A stretch of 64,000 nt of DNA from Streptomyces melanogenes (GTDB taxonomy: Bacteria > Actinomycetota > Actinomycetes > Streptomycetales > Streptomycetaceae): the NCBI RefSeq assembly GCF_014649795.1, contig NZ_BMTS01000001.1:248001-312000 (forward strand), given 5' to 3'. Position 1 is the first letter of the stretch. Each line of letters begins with the position of its first letter. Position numbers and translations under genes: made by a program. Of the stretch, positions 18,282 to 27,318 are shown piece after piece. Below the pieces are notes generated by a model. It worked only from the letters and a program-made list of their open reading frames with translations, ran no database searches and was not told where the DNA came from.

Positions 18282-18880
18282 GGGGGGTACGGCTGGTGGT
18301 GGGTGCGGTACTGATGACGGCGCTGACGGCGTGCGGGCCTTACGGGGCAGGGTCCGACCAGCACACACAGCAGACGCGAAAGGAGACGAAGATGAACATG
18401 GACATGCAGCAGGCGGGCGAGGGCTCGGAGAAGATCCTGGACGACACGCTGGCGGCGATCCGGCCGCCGGTGAAGTGGGCGTACGGCGCTCCCATGCGGG
18501 AGGCGTGCAGCACCGACCTCAACGAGCCGACGGGCAGGACGACGGTCACCCGCAGCCGCAACCTCCTGACGGTGGTCTCCCCCCACCGCCGCGGCAACCT
18601 CCTGGGCGTGGTCCAACGCCAGTGGGAGCAGCAGGGCTTCAAGGTCACGAGCGTACGCAACGACGAGTCAATGCCGTGGCTCCGCGCCACCCGCCCCGAC
18701 GGCTTCAGCGTGTCACTCCAGGTGGGAAGCGTGGGCAACGTGTTCATCAGCGCGAGCTTCGGATGCGCGCGGGACTCGGCGATGACGTATCCGGCTGGGA
18801 CGCCGGGTCAGCCCGGGGGCCCTCGGTCGGAGAAACTGCGGCCGACGGAGCGGTCGGAGTTTTGGTCGGTGGAGGGGTGA
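18278..18880 (+). CDS. Putative lipoprotein
   Basis: 200 residues. The N-terminus has a short signal ending in a lipobox (LTAC with Cys19), so the mature protein should be anchored to the outer face of the membrane. After a polar linker the body from residue 60 is compact and beta/alpha (VVQRQWEQQGFKVTSVRND) and contains two Cys (residues near 76 and 168) that could form a disulfide. Its ATG overlaps the hydrolase stop. Role unknown; a partner or immunity protein for the hydrolase is plausible inference. Confidence 0.82.
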   Translation: MRGVRLVVGAVLMTALTACGPYGAGSDQHTQQTRKETKMNMDMQQAGEGSEKILDDTLAAIRPPVKWAYGAPMREACSTDLNEPTGRTTVTRSRNLLTVVSPHRRGNLLGVVQRQWEQQGFKVTSVRNDESMPWLRATRPDGFSVSLQVGSVGNVFISASFGCARDSAMTYPAGTPGQPGGPRSEKLRPTERSEFWSVEG

Positions 18881-19112
18881 GGTGGGTGGGGCTACAGCGG
18901 CTGCACCCACGTTGACCAGGAAGAACTGCAGTTGACGCGGCATCCGCTCTTCTCTCCCCGCGACACCCCGCCGCGCCCCGCTCCGACAAGGAATGCCGGG
19001 CCCCGGAACGGGGTTGGTGCCGGACAGTCGATCTTCTGCTTCCAGTGGAAGTTGGCTGCGCGACCGCCGGTGACCAGTCGGTTGGTGTCGCGCCGTGAGC
19101 AAGGGGGATGCC

Positions 19113-20135
19113 ATGAGACGGTCCGCGGTCTCTGCCGCCACAAGGGCGTCGGCCGACGGGTCAGGCTGGTTCTGCGAGATGGTGCGGAGTGAGCTGACGT
19201 CCGCACCACTCGGCAGCAGCCGGTGTACGTCAGACGTCCACGCCCGGCACACCGGGCTGAACCTGGGGCCGGTGAGGGTTGCGTCGGTCGCGTTTTCGCG
19301 GGTGTGCTCGCGCCGGACGGCGACCCGCGTCCGGCGGGACGGTCCCGGGTCGTATCAACTGGCCCTCGCCACGCAAGGCGCCTTCAACATCGCCCGGTTA
19401 CGCAATGCGTCCGTGGTGGCGGGAGGTCTCGTCCTGACGGACACCTCACGTCCGATGGAGAACGTCTGCCTCAGCGACTACGGGGCGGTCGAGGCGATCG
19501 TGCTGGAAATCCCCCGCACGGTCCTGCCCCTGCGGTCCGACAGGGTGGACCGCATCCTCGCGGAGCCGAGCCCCGTGCATACGGGTACGGGCGGAGGGAC
19601 GGCCGAGATCCTGGCCGACTTCCTGCACTCCTTGCACCACCACGGCCCCCGGTGCGGACCCGACGAGTTGCCTCGCCTGGGCTCAGTCGCCCTCGACCTC
19701 GCCACCGCGTGCCTGGCACAGCGGCTCGGAGCCGAGGCCCGGGACGAGACACCGGCCGAGGCACACGCCCGGGCGATGCTCCAGCGCGTCCTCCAGTTCA
19801 TCGACGACAACCTCCACGACCGCGAGCTGACGCCGCAAGCCGTCGCCGACCGGCACAACATGTCCCTGCGCGGCCTCTACACACTCTTTCGCGACCAGCC
19901 GACGAGTGTCGCCGAATCGATCCGCCGACGCCGACTGGCCCGCTGCCACGCCGAGTTGGCCCGCCCCGAGTCGGGCCACCGCACCGTCGAGGCCATCGCG
20001 GCCCGCTGGGGTTTCGCCAGCGCCACCGCTTTCGGCCGTGCGTTCCGGAACGCGTACGGGATCACCCCCGGCGAACACCGCGCAGCCGCCCGGTCTTTGA
20101 GCACGGCGCCATGTGTCCAGCAGATCAGCCGGTAG
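19113..20135 (+). CDS. AraC-family regulator with a TTA codon
   Basis: 340 residues from the ATG at 19113 (AAGGGGG upstream). The N-terminal half resembles the AraC-binding-like sensor domain, with GSYQLALATQGAFNI and DTSRPMENVCLSDYGAVE. The C-terminal 100 residues hold two helix-turn-helix motifs (LTPQAVADRHNMSLRGLYTLF and VEAIAARWGFASATAFGRAF, the second of 20 residues). Codon 96 (bases 19398-19400) is TTA, the rarest Streptomyces codon, read by the developmental bldA tRNA. It is not AdpA, which has a DJ-1-like domain. The next large gene also has a TTA codon, suggesting linked developmental control. Confidence 0.9.
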   Translation: MRRSAVSAATRASADGSGWFCEMVRSELTSAPLGSSRCTSDVHARHTGLNLGPVRVASVAFSRVCSRRTATRVRRDGPGSYQLALATQGAFNIARLRNASVVAGGLVLTDTSRPMENVCLSDYGAVEAIVLEIPRTVLPLRSDRVDRILAEPSPVHTGTGGGTAEILADFLHSLHHHGPRCGPDELPRLGSVALDLATACLAQRLGAEARDETPAEAHARAMLQRVLQFIDDNLHDRELTPQAVADRHNMSLRGLYTLFRDQPTSVAESIRRRRLARCHAELARPESGHRTVEAIAARWGFASATAFGRAFRNAYGITPGEHRAAARSLSTAPCVQQISR

Positions 20136-20157
20136 CAGTGCGCGGGCGTCTGCCCGG

Positions 20158-20346
20158 TCAGGTGGCGGCTCTCGCCGCGTCGATCATCGCGCCGATCGTC
20201 AGCAGGACGACGGGTAGGAAGATCAGCAGGAAGGCCATGGCCCAGCCCGTCCGCGCCGTGGTCCTGTTCGCGACCTTCCGGCACAGCAGGGTCACCGGCA
20301 CGAGGTAGAGGATCGCGGCGAAGAAGGCGACGTACAGCATGCCCAT
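20158..20346 (-). CDS. Small membrane protein
   Basis: 62 residues from the ATG at 20346, chosen because GGAG lies 8 nt upstream; a longer frame to 20418 would run through a perfect hairpin. Two hydrophobic helices (MLYVAFFAAILYLVPVTLL and MAFLLIFLPVVLLTIGAM) are joined by a short basic loop (CRKVANRTTART). No family recognised. It is convergent with the AraC gene and follows the large secreted-protein gene, separated by the hairpin. Confidence 0.65.
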   Translation of the reverse strand: MGMLYVAFFAAILYLVPVTLLCRKVANRTTARTGWAMAFLLIFLPVVLLTIGAMIDAARAAT

Positions 20347-20368
20347 GAGGAGTTCTCCGATGGTGTGC

Positions 20369-20416
20369 GCGAGGAGAAGGGGGGCGGCCTGTAATGGCCG
20401 CCCCCCTTCTCCTCGC
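20369..20416 (-). terminator. Perfect 21-bp stem-loop
   Basis: Arms at 20369-20389 and 20396-20416 are exact reverse complements around a 6-base loop (TGTAAT). It lies 26 bp past the stop of the large secreted-protein gene and 22 bp before the small membrane gene. No U-run follows. It should block transcription or stabilise the 3' end of the upstream mRNA. Confidence 0.75.
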
Positions 20417-20442
20417 ATTACATCACGCGATGTCCGACGCGG

Positions 20443-23400
20443 TCACCGGGTGAGAGGGGCGGTGAACTCGTTGGCCGGGTCGTCGCAGTGGACCACCTTG
20501 CTCGGCCGGTTTCCCGGGCCGTCACCGATGATCGGTGCCGGGGCGTCGACCCCCCACGGGTTGCCGCCACTGCCGCGAGTGGCATTCGAGCAGGTTGCGT
20601 AGGCGTTGCCGTTGGGAGCGGTGGCGGGGAAGTTGGAGAAGTTCCTCCAGTCTCCGCCGCTGATCCGGTGGTTCGACGGGCGGCCGAGGTTGTCGGTCAG
20701 CTGGTCGTCGACGTACAGGTACAGGTCGGGCATGTAGGACTGGAAGACGATGCCGTTGGACGGAGTCGCGTCGCCGTTCCGCTGCAGGTGCGTCGGCTTC
20801 ACGGACCCGTCGGCGCAGAAGGCCGCGGATATGTCCTGCCAGATCGGAGGCGCATTTCCGATCATGGAGCCGCCCATGTTGTTGTTCCAGGATCCGGAGT
20901 TCTTGAAGAACATCGCGTAGACGTCTCCGGCGAACCGCTTCACCGCGTGGTTGGCCTGCAGGCTCGCGTTGACCTTGTCCACCCACGCCTTGACGTTGTC
21001 GTTGATCGACTTGTGGCCGATCATGGCGCGGTAGCCGTGCACGCCGCCGCCGACGGCGCGGAAGTCGACGCACTGCTTGGCGTCGTCGATACGTGCCTGG
21101 CGGAAGTGCGGGAAGTACGCCTGACCCGGAGTGTCCCCGTCGGTGTAGGGGTGGGAGGTGTGGACGTTGCCGTACTCCAGCGCGTCCTGCGTGGTGTAGT
21201 CGATGTCCGGCGCCGGGATCCCGTAGTCCGCCTCGATCGTCTTCATGATCTTGGTGACGAAGTGGGGCAGGTGGGCGTTGCCGACGCGGGCCCGGTAGTT
21301 CGACGCGGCGCTGCCGTCGACGATCTTCCCGTCCTCGCCGACCACGAACGTCACGTTCACATCAGACTTGATCTTGTAGCTGTTCGGGTCGTTGTACGCC
21401 TCGGAGGCGGGCTTGGACACGTCGGGACGCAGGTTGGACATGGCCATCCACACGGGGATCGACATCGCGGGGGCGGAGCCGTCGGCGCGCGGAGCCGATC
21501 CACCGGCCCTGATGTCCTTGGCCCACTGGTCGGCCGCGTCCCATGTCTGCTGCCCCGTGCACTCGCCGACGGCCTTCGCCGTCGGGCAGCGCGCCTCGGA
21601 GGACAGACCGCGGGCGTCGGCTCCCTCCGGGTTGTTCCACAGCGGTCCCTTGTCGGCCAGGCCCAGCCCCCAGTCGTAGAGGGCCTTCATGGACCGCACG
21701 GGCGAGTTGATCTCCGTCGACACCGGCCAGTTGGAGTTCAGCTCCTGGTTCGGGTCGAAGATCGCGGCCGCGGTCAGGGAGCGTTGGACGAACCTGCCCC
21801 TGATCGGCTTGAAGGCGACGGAGTTCCAGGCGATGTCGCGGTCGGCGGTGGCCCCCTTCGAGTAGTTCGTCAGCGTCACCTTCGGCGTGGAGGTGAACTT
21901 GTACGCGCCCAGCGGCACCCACTGGCCGTTGTTCGCGTCCTGGTCGACGTACCGCTCGTACGGGCCGCCGACAGCGCCGCTGATGACGTACTTCGCGTCC
22001 TTGGTCTGCGCTCCGGTGTCGGGGATGTAGGCGTAGACGGCCGCGAGGTCGTACGTCTTGCCCGCCGTCCACTCGCCTCCGATCGTCATCCGGTTGCCGT
22101 CGCCGCCGAGGTGGTTCTCGTCACGGGTGTGGGTGTACCAGAAGTGGCCGCCGTGGCCGCCGCCGATCGAATGCAGATCGGCCTTGGCCTCGTAGTGCTG
22201 GTCCCAGTCGGGGTGGAAGGTGAACTCGAACGAGCCCGTCGACGCCGCCGCCCCGCAGGCCGACCACGTCGGTGTGCCGGTGGGGACGGAGGTGACGACG
22301 TCGGAGCCCGCCGGGGCGCCGGCGCACACCGGACTGCCGTTCTTCAGCCGGTAGCCCCGGCCGGGCTCGGCGCGCAGGGTCTGGTACTTGATGTTCTCGT
22401 GCCCGCACGTCTGCTCACAGTCGGGCTTCCACGTCGCGTTCTCCTGGTTCCACCAGAACTGGCGGTAGCAGGCCTCGTCCGGGCAGTCGATCGGGCTGGC
22501 CGGGTTACAGTTGTTCTTCGTGTTGCAGAAGGTGCTGATCGGCGGGCTGACGCGGGAGCGGTCGGCAACGGTGGTCCACCAGGCGGGGTTGAACCCGGCG
22601 GAGGAGAACCCCGATTCGCCCTTCCAGTCCTGGCGGCCGTCCGTGCCGTAGGAGAAGCCGCTGTCGATGGACCAGGCGGACCAGCCCATCACCTTCATCT
22701 CGTACGGCCAGTACTGCGGGGTCGCCGCGTCACGGATGTTGTTCGTGTTGAGGCTCACATCCATGAACGGGTGGTCCCAGGCACCCTTCTTGTACATGGG
22801 GTTGGCGGGGTTGTTGTACCAGCCCAGGCCCCAGCTGCCGCCGTTCTGTCCGGCCGCCGACCTGGGGTTGAAGCCGAGGTTGTAGTTCCAGGCCGCCGTG
22901 AACCAGTTCTCCACGCGGGAGGGATCGTCGTTGTTGACCGTGATCTTCTGCCCGTCGGCGTGCACCTCGTTCCACTTGTCGGCGAGGATCTTCATGGAGG
23001 CGGCGATGTTGGTGGCGTAGTCGACGGCGATCGCCTTCTGCAGCGCCGGCTCGAGGCTGGTCTCGCCGGTCTTCTCGTGCCCCTTCAGACGCATGCCGTC
23101 GGTGACCTGGCCGACGCCGTAACCGCAGTCGGACTTGTCCCAGTTGATGCGCCAGTAGCCGAGCAGGGTGTCCTTCGCGCTGTGGCCGTAGTAGCCGTCC
23201 ACGGCTGCCAGCGGGCTGCCCATCTGGCCGGGGATCGCGCCGGATTCGGCCTGCCACAGGTTGGACTCCTGCGCCAGGATGCCGAGCAGCACGTTGGCGG
23301 GGATCCGGCCGCCTCCCTTCAGCTCCGGGCGGGGGAACAGGCCCTGGGGGTCGGTCGTGAGGAGCCCGGACTGGCCGCGGTAGTCGCCCTGGCGGATCCA

Positions 23401-24843
23401 GTTGCTGCGCAGCTCGCCGCGTACGGCCATGTCCACCGCCCACTCGACCTGGTTGGGCGTCGGCTGCAGCGCCTGCACACTCAGGTCGTTGCGGGAGACG
23501 GAGCACCAGCGGTCGGTGTCACGGGGGTCGTGGGAGTCTGGCGCGGCCGCGGCCGCACGGGGCAGCGTACGCGGCTTGGGGTCACCGGTCAGGGCGGGGG
23601 AGAGGCCCTCGACGGGGCTCTGCCGCTCCGGGGCGACCTGCTGCCGGACTTCCTTGCCCGTCGCCGTGACGGTCGACGTCACCGTCATCGCGGTGTCGTC
23701 GTCCGACGTCTCGGGGGCCGTCCCGGAGCGGGAACGCACACCCGCCTCGGGCTCGGCCGGCCTGTCGAAGTCCTTTCCGGCCGCCTTGATCCGGGTCAGT
23801 CCGGCGCGGACACCGGGGGTGAGTACGGGGGCGACGGCGAGGCGACCGTGGGAGGAGACGTCGGTGTCGGCCGGCGCGTCGAGCCGGGTGACTCCGCTCC
23901 CCTCCACCTTGACGTTCTGGGGACGGCCGGTGAGGAAGACGCGGCCCTGCGCGCCGGGCACCAGCTCCAGGTCGCCCAGCTGCCCGGTGGCGACCGTGCG
24001 CGGCTCACCGCCGCCGTACACCTTCGCCTGTGCCGTCTTCGTGTCCTTGCGGTCCACGAAGCCGATCCGGTCCCCTGTCATGGGGCGGATGTCGAAGGGG
24101 ATGCTGTCGCCCCTGGCGAGTCGGCGGACCTTCCCCTTGCCGTCGATCCGGACCAGATCGCGGCCCAGACCGGCGACGACACCGTCCTTCACCGGTGCCG
24201 CCGACGACACCTGACCTCGCAGCTCCCCCGTCTTCACGACCGTGGTGCCGGCCGTGTCCACGGTGATCACCTGCGTCTTCACCTGCGCCATGTCGTTCAT
24301 GTCGCGGTACTGGGTGAAGGCGGCCGTGTGCGTGGTGGTGTTACAGGTGGGGTCGAAGTAGGCGAGGGTGGCGGTGAACGGCAGCTTCGTCACCTCACCC
24401 GTCCTGGTGTTCACGATCGCCGTGAACGCGCCGCCCTGCATGAGGTCGGGCTTGTTCGTGAACGCGCGCGGGGCGTACACCGCGGCCACGTGGGAGTCGT
24501 CCATGACGCACTGGTTGCCGATCCAGGAGTCGGCGGGCACTCCCGGCTCCGCCAGCGCGGCGACCGTCTTCCACTCGTACGCCTTCGCCTCGTCGGCGAC
24601 GAGTATCTTGAAGGCCTTGGCGTCGGCCGCGCCGGTCACCGCGCGGTCCTCGGAGGTCTTCCAGCCCTTGCCCAGCGTCTCGTCCGGACTGTCCACGCGT
24701 CCGGACGCGGCGGGCGGCGGGGCGTCCCCGGTGGAGGGCGTCGGCGCGGCGGCCGCGGGAACGGCTTGGAGTAAGCCCCCGGTCAAGGCCGCACAGGCAG
24801 CCACCGCGGCTACCGGCACGCATGCCCGTCGGATGGATCTCAA
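20443..24843 (-). CDS. Very large secreted multidomain protein (NocE-like, golvesin-type domain) with a TTA codon
   Basis: 1,466 residues from a TTG at 24843, preferred over the ATG at 24906 because GGGGGAG lies 7 nt upstream and the signal peptide then starts correctly (RSIRRACVPVAAVAACAALT). Codon 24 is TTA. Residues 100-400 are beta-rich and propeller-like. Residues about 510-590 resemble a lysozyme/transglycosylase fold (NVLLGILAQESNLWQ with a candidate catalytic Glu, then CGYGVGQVTDG). Residues about 870-1015 resemble a golvesin/xanthan-lyase-type domain (VTLTNYSKGATADRDIAWNS). Many Cys suggest disulfides. Similar large proteins occur across Streptomyces and in the nocardicin cluster (NocE), with no settled function. 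Cell-wall or matrix action is inference. Confidence 0.82.
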   Translation of the reverse strand: MRSIRRACVPVAAVAACAALTGGLLQAVPAAAAPTPSTGDAPPPAASGRVDSPDETLGKGWKTSEDRAVTGAADAKAFKILVADEAKAYEWKTVAALAEPGVPADSWIGNQCVMDDSHVAAVYAPRAFTNKPDLMQGGAFTAIVNTRTGEVTKLPFTATLAYFDPTCNTTTHTAAFTQYRDMNDMAQVKTQVITVDTAGTTVVKTGELRGQVSSAAPVKDGVVAGLGRDLVRIDGKGKVRRLARGDSIPFDIRPMTGDRIGFVDRKDTKTAQAKVYGGGEPRTVATGQLGDLELVPGAQGRVFLTGRPQNVKVEGSGVTRLDAPADTDVSSHGRLAVAPVLTPGVRAGLTRIKAAGKDFDRPAEPEAGVRSRSGTAPETSDDDTAMTVTSTVTATGKEVRQQVAPERQSPVEGLSPALTGDPKPRTLPRAAAAAPDSHDPRDTDRWCSVSRNDLSVQALQPTPNQVEWAVDMAVRGELRSNWIRQGDYRGQSGLLTTDPQGLFPRPELKGGGRIPANVLLGILAQESNLWQAESGAIPGQMGSPLAAVDGYYGHSAKDTLLGYWRINWDKSDCGYGVGQVTDGMRLKGHEKTGETSLEPALQKAIAVDYATNIAASMKILADKWNEVHADGQKITVNNDDPSRVENWFTAAWNYNLGFNPRSAAGQNGGSWGLGWYNNPANPMYKKGAWDHPFMDVSLNTNNIRDAATPQYWPYEMKVMGWSAWSIDSGFSYGTDGRQDWKGESGFSSAGFNPAWWTTVADRSRVSPPISTFCNTKNNCNPASPIDCPDEACYRQFWWNQENATWKPDCEQTCGHENIKYQTLRAEPGRGYRLKNGSPVCAGAPAGSDVVTSVPTGTPTWSACGAAASTGSFEFTFHPDWDQHYEAKADLHSIGGGHGGHFWYTHTRDENHLGGDGNRMTIGGEWTAGKTYDLAAVYAYIPDTGAQTKDAKYVISGAVGGPYERYVDQDANNGQWVPLGAYKFTSTPKVTLTNYSKGATADRDIAWNSVAFKPIRGRFVQRSLTAAAIFDPNQELNSNWPVSTEINSPVRSMKALYDWGLGLADKGPLWNNPEGADARGLSSEARCPTAKAVGECTGQQTWDAADQWAKDIRAGGSAPRADGSAPAMSIPVWMAMSNLRPDVSKPASEAYNDPNSYKIKSDVNVTFVVGEDGKIVDGSAASNYRARVGNAHLPHFVTKIMKTIEADYGIPAPDIDYTTQDALEYGNVHTSHPYTDGDTPGQAYFPHFRQARIDDAKQCVDFRAVGGGVHGYRAMIGHKSINDNVKAWVDKVNASLQANHAVKRFAGDVYAMFFKNSGSWNNNMGGSMIGNAPPIWQDISAAFCADGSVKPTHLQRNGDATPSNGIVFQSYMPDLYLYVDDQLTDNLGRPSNHRISGGDWRNFSNFPATAPNGNAYATCSNATRGSGGNPWGVDAPAPIIGDGPGNRPSKVVHCDDPANEFTAPLTR

Positions 24844-25148
24844 GAGAGAACTCCCCCGTATCTCGTCGGTCAGGGGCCGTGCCCGCTCGGGCACAGCCGA
24901 GTTCACCCGGCCGGTGGGATCAGGCCTTCACTGGGCTGCCCCCGCCGGTGCGGGTGTCTCTTCGGTAGGTCCGCACATCCGGTGCGGCCAACAGATCTCC
25001 GATGAACGGATCGCCCGCACGAGCGGTCTCGGCGGAGCCGGAGAAACCCCGCCACGGCGGTCGGACGGCAGACAACTCCCCCTGCCGCACGAGTGCGTTG
25101 CGGCGTCACACCCGGCGGGGATCGGAGCGTCGACCGGTGTGCCGACCG
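24844..25148. other. Spacer between the ricin-B lectin and large secreted-protein genes
   Basis: About 305 bases containing the upstream region of the large secreted gene. A 16-bp palindrome (GTGCCCG, CT, CGGGCAC) at 24879-24894 lies 36 bp before its TTG start. I looked for a c-di-AMP (ydaO-type) riboswitch, frequent before cell-wall hydrolases, and did not find a convincing one. Confidence 0.45.
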
Positions 25149-25661
25149 TCAGTACCGCATCATCCAGTGCTGCTCCGGCGGAAAGTCCGAGGCGCAGGTC
25201 CACAGGGTGAGGTAGGTGCCGTTGCCGGACGAACCACCCTTGTTGGTAAGGCACTTGTCCGAGTATTTGGTCTTGATGGACCAGTCGTCCGACCAGAACT
25301 GCTGGCTGCGGTTGCTGCCGCTGTTGTCGCACGGCCACAGGGTGAGCACCGCGCCGTTGACGTTGTACCCGTCGCCCGTCGGGGTCAGGCACTTCCCGCT
25401 CGCCTTGTGGACGATCTGGTAGTCGTCGCGGTCCCACTTCTGGAGCTCGTCCCCCGTGCAGGTCCACAGGGTGATGATGGTTCCGTTGGCCGTGCTGTTG
25501 CCCTTGGGAGTGGCGCACTTCCCGGGGTACCAACTGCCGGGGCCGACCGGGGTGAAGAGCTCTCCCCAGTTGGGGCCGGCCGCCGAGGCCTGCGGGGCCA
25601 TGGCCGTATGGAAGCCCACTGCCAGGAAGACCGCCGACAGGAACGCCATTGGCTTGCGCAT
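25149..25661 (-). CDS. Secreted ricin-B-type beta-trefoil lectin
   Basis: 170 residues from the ATG at 25661 with AAGG upstream. A signal peptide (MRKPMAFLSAVFLAVGF to QASAAG) precedes a single beta-trefoil. Three repeats are visible, each with a conserved Cys and a Q-x-W type end: LQKWDRDD, QQFWSDDW and EQHWMM, with repeated (T/A)LWTC-like strands. There is no catalytic domain, so it is a stand-alone carbohydrate-binding protein. It lies upstream of the large secreted protein on the same strand but 305 bp away, so it is probably separately promoted. Confidence 0.88.
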   Translation of the reverse strand: MRKPMAFLSAVFLAVGFHTAMAPQASAAGPNWGELFTPVGPGSWYPGKCATPKGNSTANGTIITLWTCTGDELQKWDRDDYQIVHKASGKCLTPTGDGYNVNGAVLTLWPCDNSGSNRSQQFWSDDWSIKTKYSDKCLTNKGGSSGNGTYLTLWTCASDFPPEQHWMMRY

Positions 25662-25991
25662 GACACGCCTTTCATGAGATGCCGTCTGCAACACCGGTGA
25701 ATCTAGCCACGCCCGGCGGGCCGGGATGTGCGAGGCGTGCAGAGTTTCTCCACAATCCATGCACCCCGTGGTGTCGCATGTCGTCACTGCCCGGGGCGGC
25801 GAAGTCGGTGAACTCGGCGGGCGGGCGCGCCCACAGCGCGTGTCTCGGCCCGCCGGCCCGGCCGGGCGCGCTCGCGGCGGCCACCGCGCGCGGGCGGCCC
25901 GCCCCTGTGCGGCTGTGCCGTGCGTCACCGGGACGCCTCCCGCACCCCTTTTGCGCCCGTATGAAGATCGCACGTGTGATGGAATGAGGTG
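25662..25991. other. Divergent spacer between lectin and LmeA-like genes
   Basis: About 330 bases with promoters for both flanking genes. It is GC-rich in the middle (25780-25930) and lower in GC at the two ends. No gene or clear operator is seen. Confidence 0.45.
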
Positions 25992-27230
25992 ATGCGACCC
26001 CCCACACGCATGCCGTCCCGTCCCCACAACCCCTACGACGAACTGGCGGCACTCGCCGACCCCGACCCCGATCTGGACCCCGCGCCCCGGCCCCGGATCC
26101 TCCCGCTCGACCTCAGCCGTATGTACGCCGACGAGGACGAGCCGTGGTCGCCGCCCGACCACCGCCGGTCCGGTAACGGGCGCCGCGCCAGGCGGAGTCG
26201 ACGGCGCCGCCGCAGTCCCCTCGCCGCGCTGCCCCGGCTGGCCAAGCTGCTTTTCGCGCTGGTCGTGTGCGTCGGGTTCCTGGTGCTCGCGGACCGGTGC
26301 GCGGTGATGTACGCGGAGAAGAAGGCGCAGCGGGCGCTCCAGGACGAGCTCCACCTCGCGGCCGCTCCCCAGGTGGACATCCACGGCTTCCCCTTCCTCA
26401 CCCAGGTCCTGGACAAGGACCTGAAACGGGTGGACGTCACCGTGCCGCACGTGGCCGCCGACCGGGTCTCGCTCACGAAGGTGCAGGCCAGCGCGCGTGA
26501 CATCAAGCTGACCGGGGATCTGCCCAGCGACATCCGCAGCGCGGTCATCGGCGACCTCGACGGCAGGGTCACCCTGTCCTTCGACGACATGAACCGCGAA
26601 CTCACCGCCTCCCGGCTCAAGTTCAGCCGGGTGAGCGACGACACGGTGGGCGCGGACGGCAAGCTGAGCATCGCCGGGCAGGAGTTGCGCGTACGGGCAC
26701 GGGCCCAGGTGCGCCTCATCGGCACCAGCGGGCTGTCCACGGACGTCGACGGCATGAGACTCGACGTGCCGGGCATCGCCACGTACCGCCCGGGCCGCGA
26801 CCGGGGGCTGACGCTGCACCGGGCGTCCGCCGAACTCATCAGCCGGGACACGGCACGCGTGAAGGCGCTGCTGTCGGTGCCGGCGGTGGTGCGGCGGCTC
26901 GGGGTGCCGGAGAAGGACGTACGGGCGGCGCTGCGGAGCGACGAGAAGCTGCACGAGCTGGTCGGCACGCCCCAGTTCGTCGAGCGGCTGACGCGGGTCA
27001 ACCTGGTCGACGTCGTCACCGACCACCCCTGGCTGCTGTCCAGGATCGGCATCGACCCGAAACTGATCACCGGCCTGCTGGCGATGCGCCCGCCGGAGCT
27101 CTCCGACCGGCTGTCCTTCTCGTTCACGCTGCCGAGCCAGGCGCGGGAGCTGCAGATACGGGACGTCCGCGTGGAGGAGAGGGGTGTCGTGGCGACGGTG
27201 TCCGGGGTGGAGGTGGGGGTGGGACGGTGA
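25992..27230 (+). CDS. LmeA-family (DUF2993) phospholipid-binding protein
   Basis: 412 residues from the ATG at 25992 (a GTG lies immediately upstream at 25989). A long polar and basic N-terminus (RRARRSRRRRRSP) leads to one membrane helix (LLFALVVCVGFLVLA, residues about 90-110), then the outer domain. The body (QVDIHGFPFLTQVLDKDLKR, VTVPHVAADRVSLTKVQASA in sequence) is the DUF2993 pattern. LmeA in mycobacteria binds phospholipids and affects lipomannan growth. The protein should be anchored facing the cell wall. It ends about 90 bp from a convergent RidA gene. Confidence 0.85.
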   Translation: MRPPTRMPSRPHNPYDELAALADPDPDLDPAPRPRILPLDLSRMYADEDEPWSPPDHRRSGNGRRARRSRRRRRSPLAALPRLAKLLFALVVCVGFLVLADRCAVMYAEKKAQRALQDELHLAAAPQVDIHGFPFLTQVLDKDLKRVDVTVPHVAADRVSLTKVQASARDIKLTGDLPSDIRSAVIGDLDGRVTLSFDDMNRELTASRLKFSRVSDDTVGADGKLSIAGQELRVRARAQVRLIGTSGLSTDVDGMRLDVPGIATYRPGRDRGLTLHRASAELISRDTARVKALLSVPAVVRRLGVPEKDVRAALRSDEKLHELVGTPQFVERLTRVNLVDVVTDHPWLLSRIGIDPKLITGLLAMRPPELSDRLSFSFTLPSQARELQIRDVRVEERGVVATVSGVEVGVGR

Positions 27231-27318
27231 CGGGGTGCGGTGTCCGGCCGCGGAGCGTGCCGGGCTGAGCACGGCCCACGACCGTGTTCAGCCGCCACGG
27301 CGTGTACGCCGCCGGGTC

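Noticed and set aside
18881..19112. Possible RNA gene or attachment site in the spacer before the AraC gene
   Set aside because: Repeated CCGG-rich pieces are present but there is no tRNA-like cloverleaf, integrase or flanking repeat.
20488..24774. A 1,428-codon open frame antisense to the giant secreted-protein gene
   Set aside because: Composition is Val/Gly/Arg/Asp-rich without any domain, as expected for the complement of a GC-biased gene. The minus strand has the signal peptide and domains.
24844..25148. Possible c-di-AMP riboswitch before the giant secreted-protein gene
   Set aside because: A GGGTGAA element and stems are present, but I could not line up the other conserved parts of the ydaO type.
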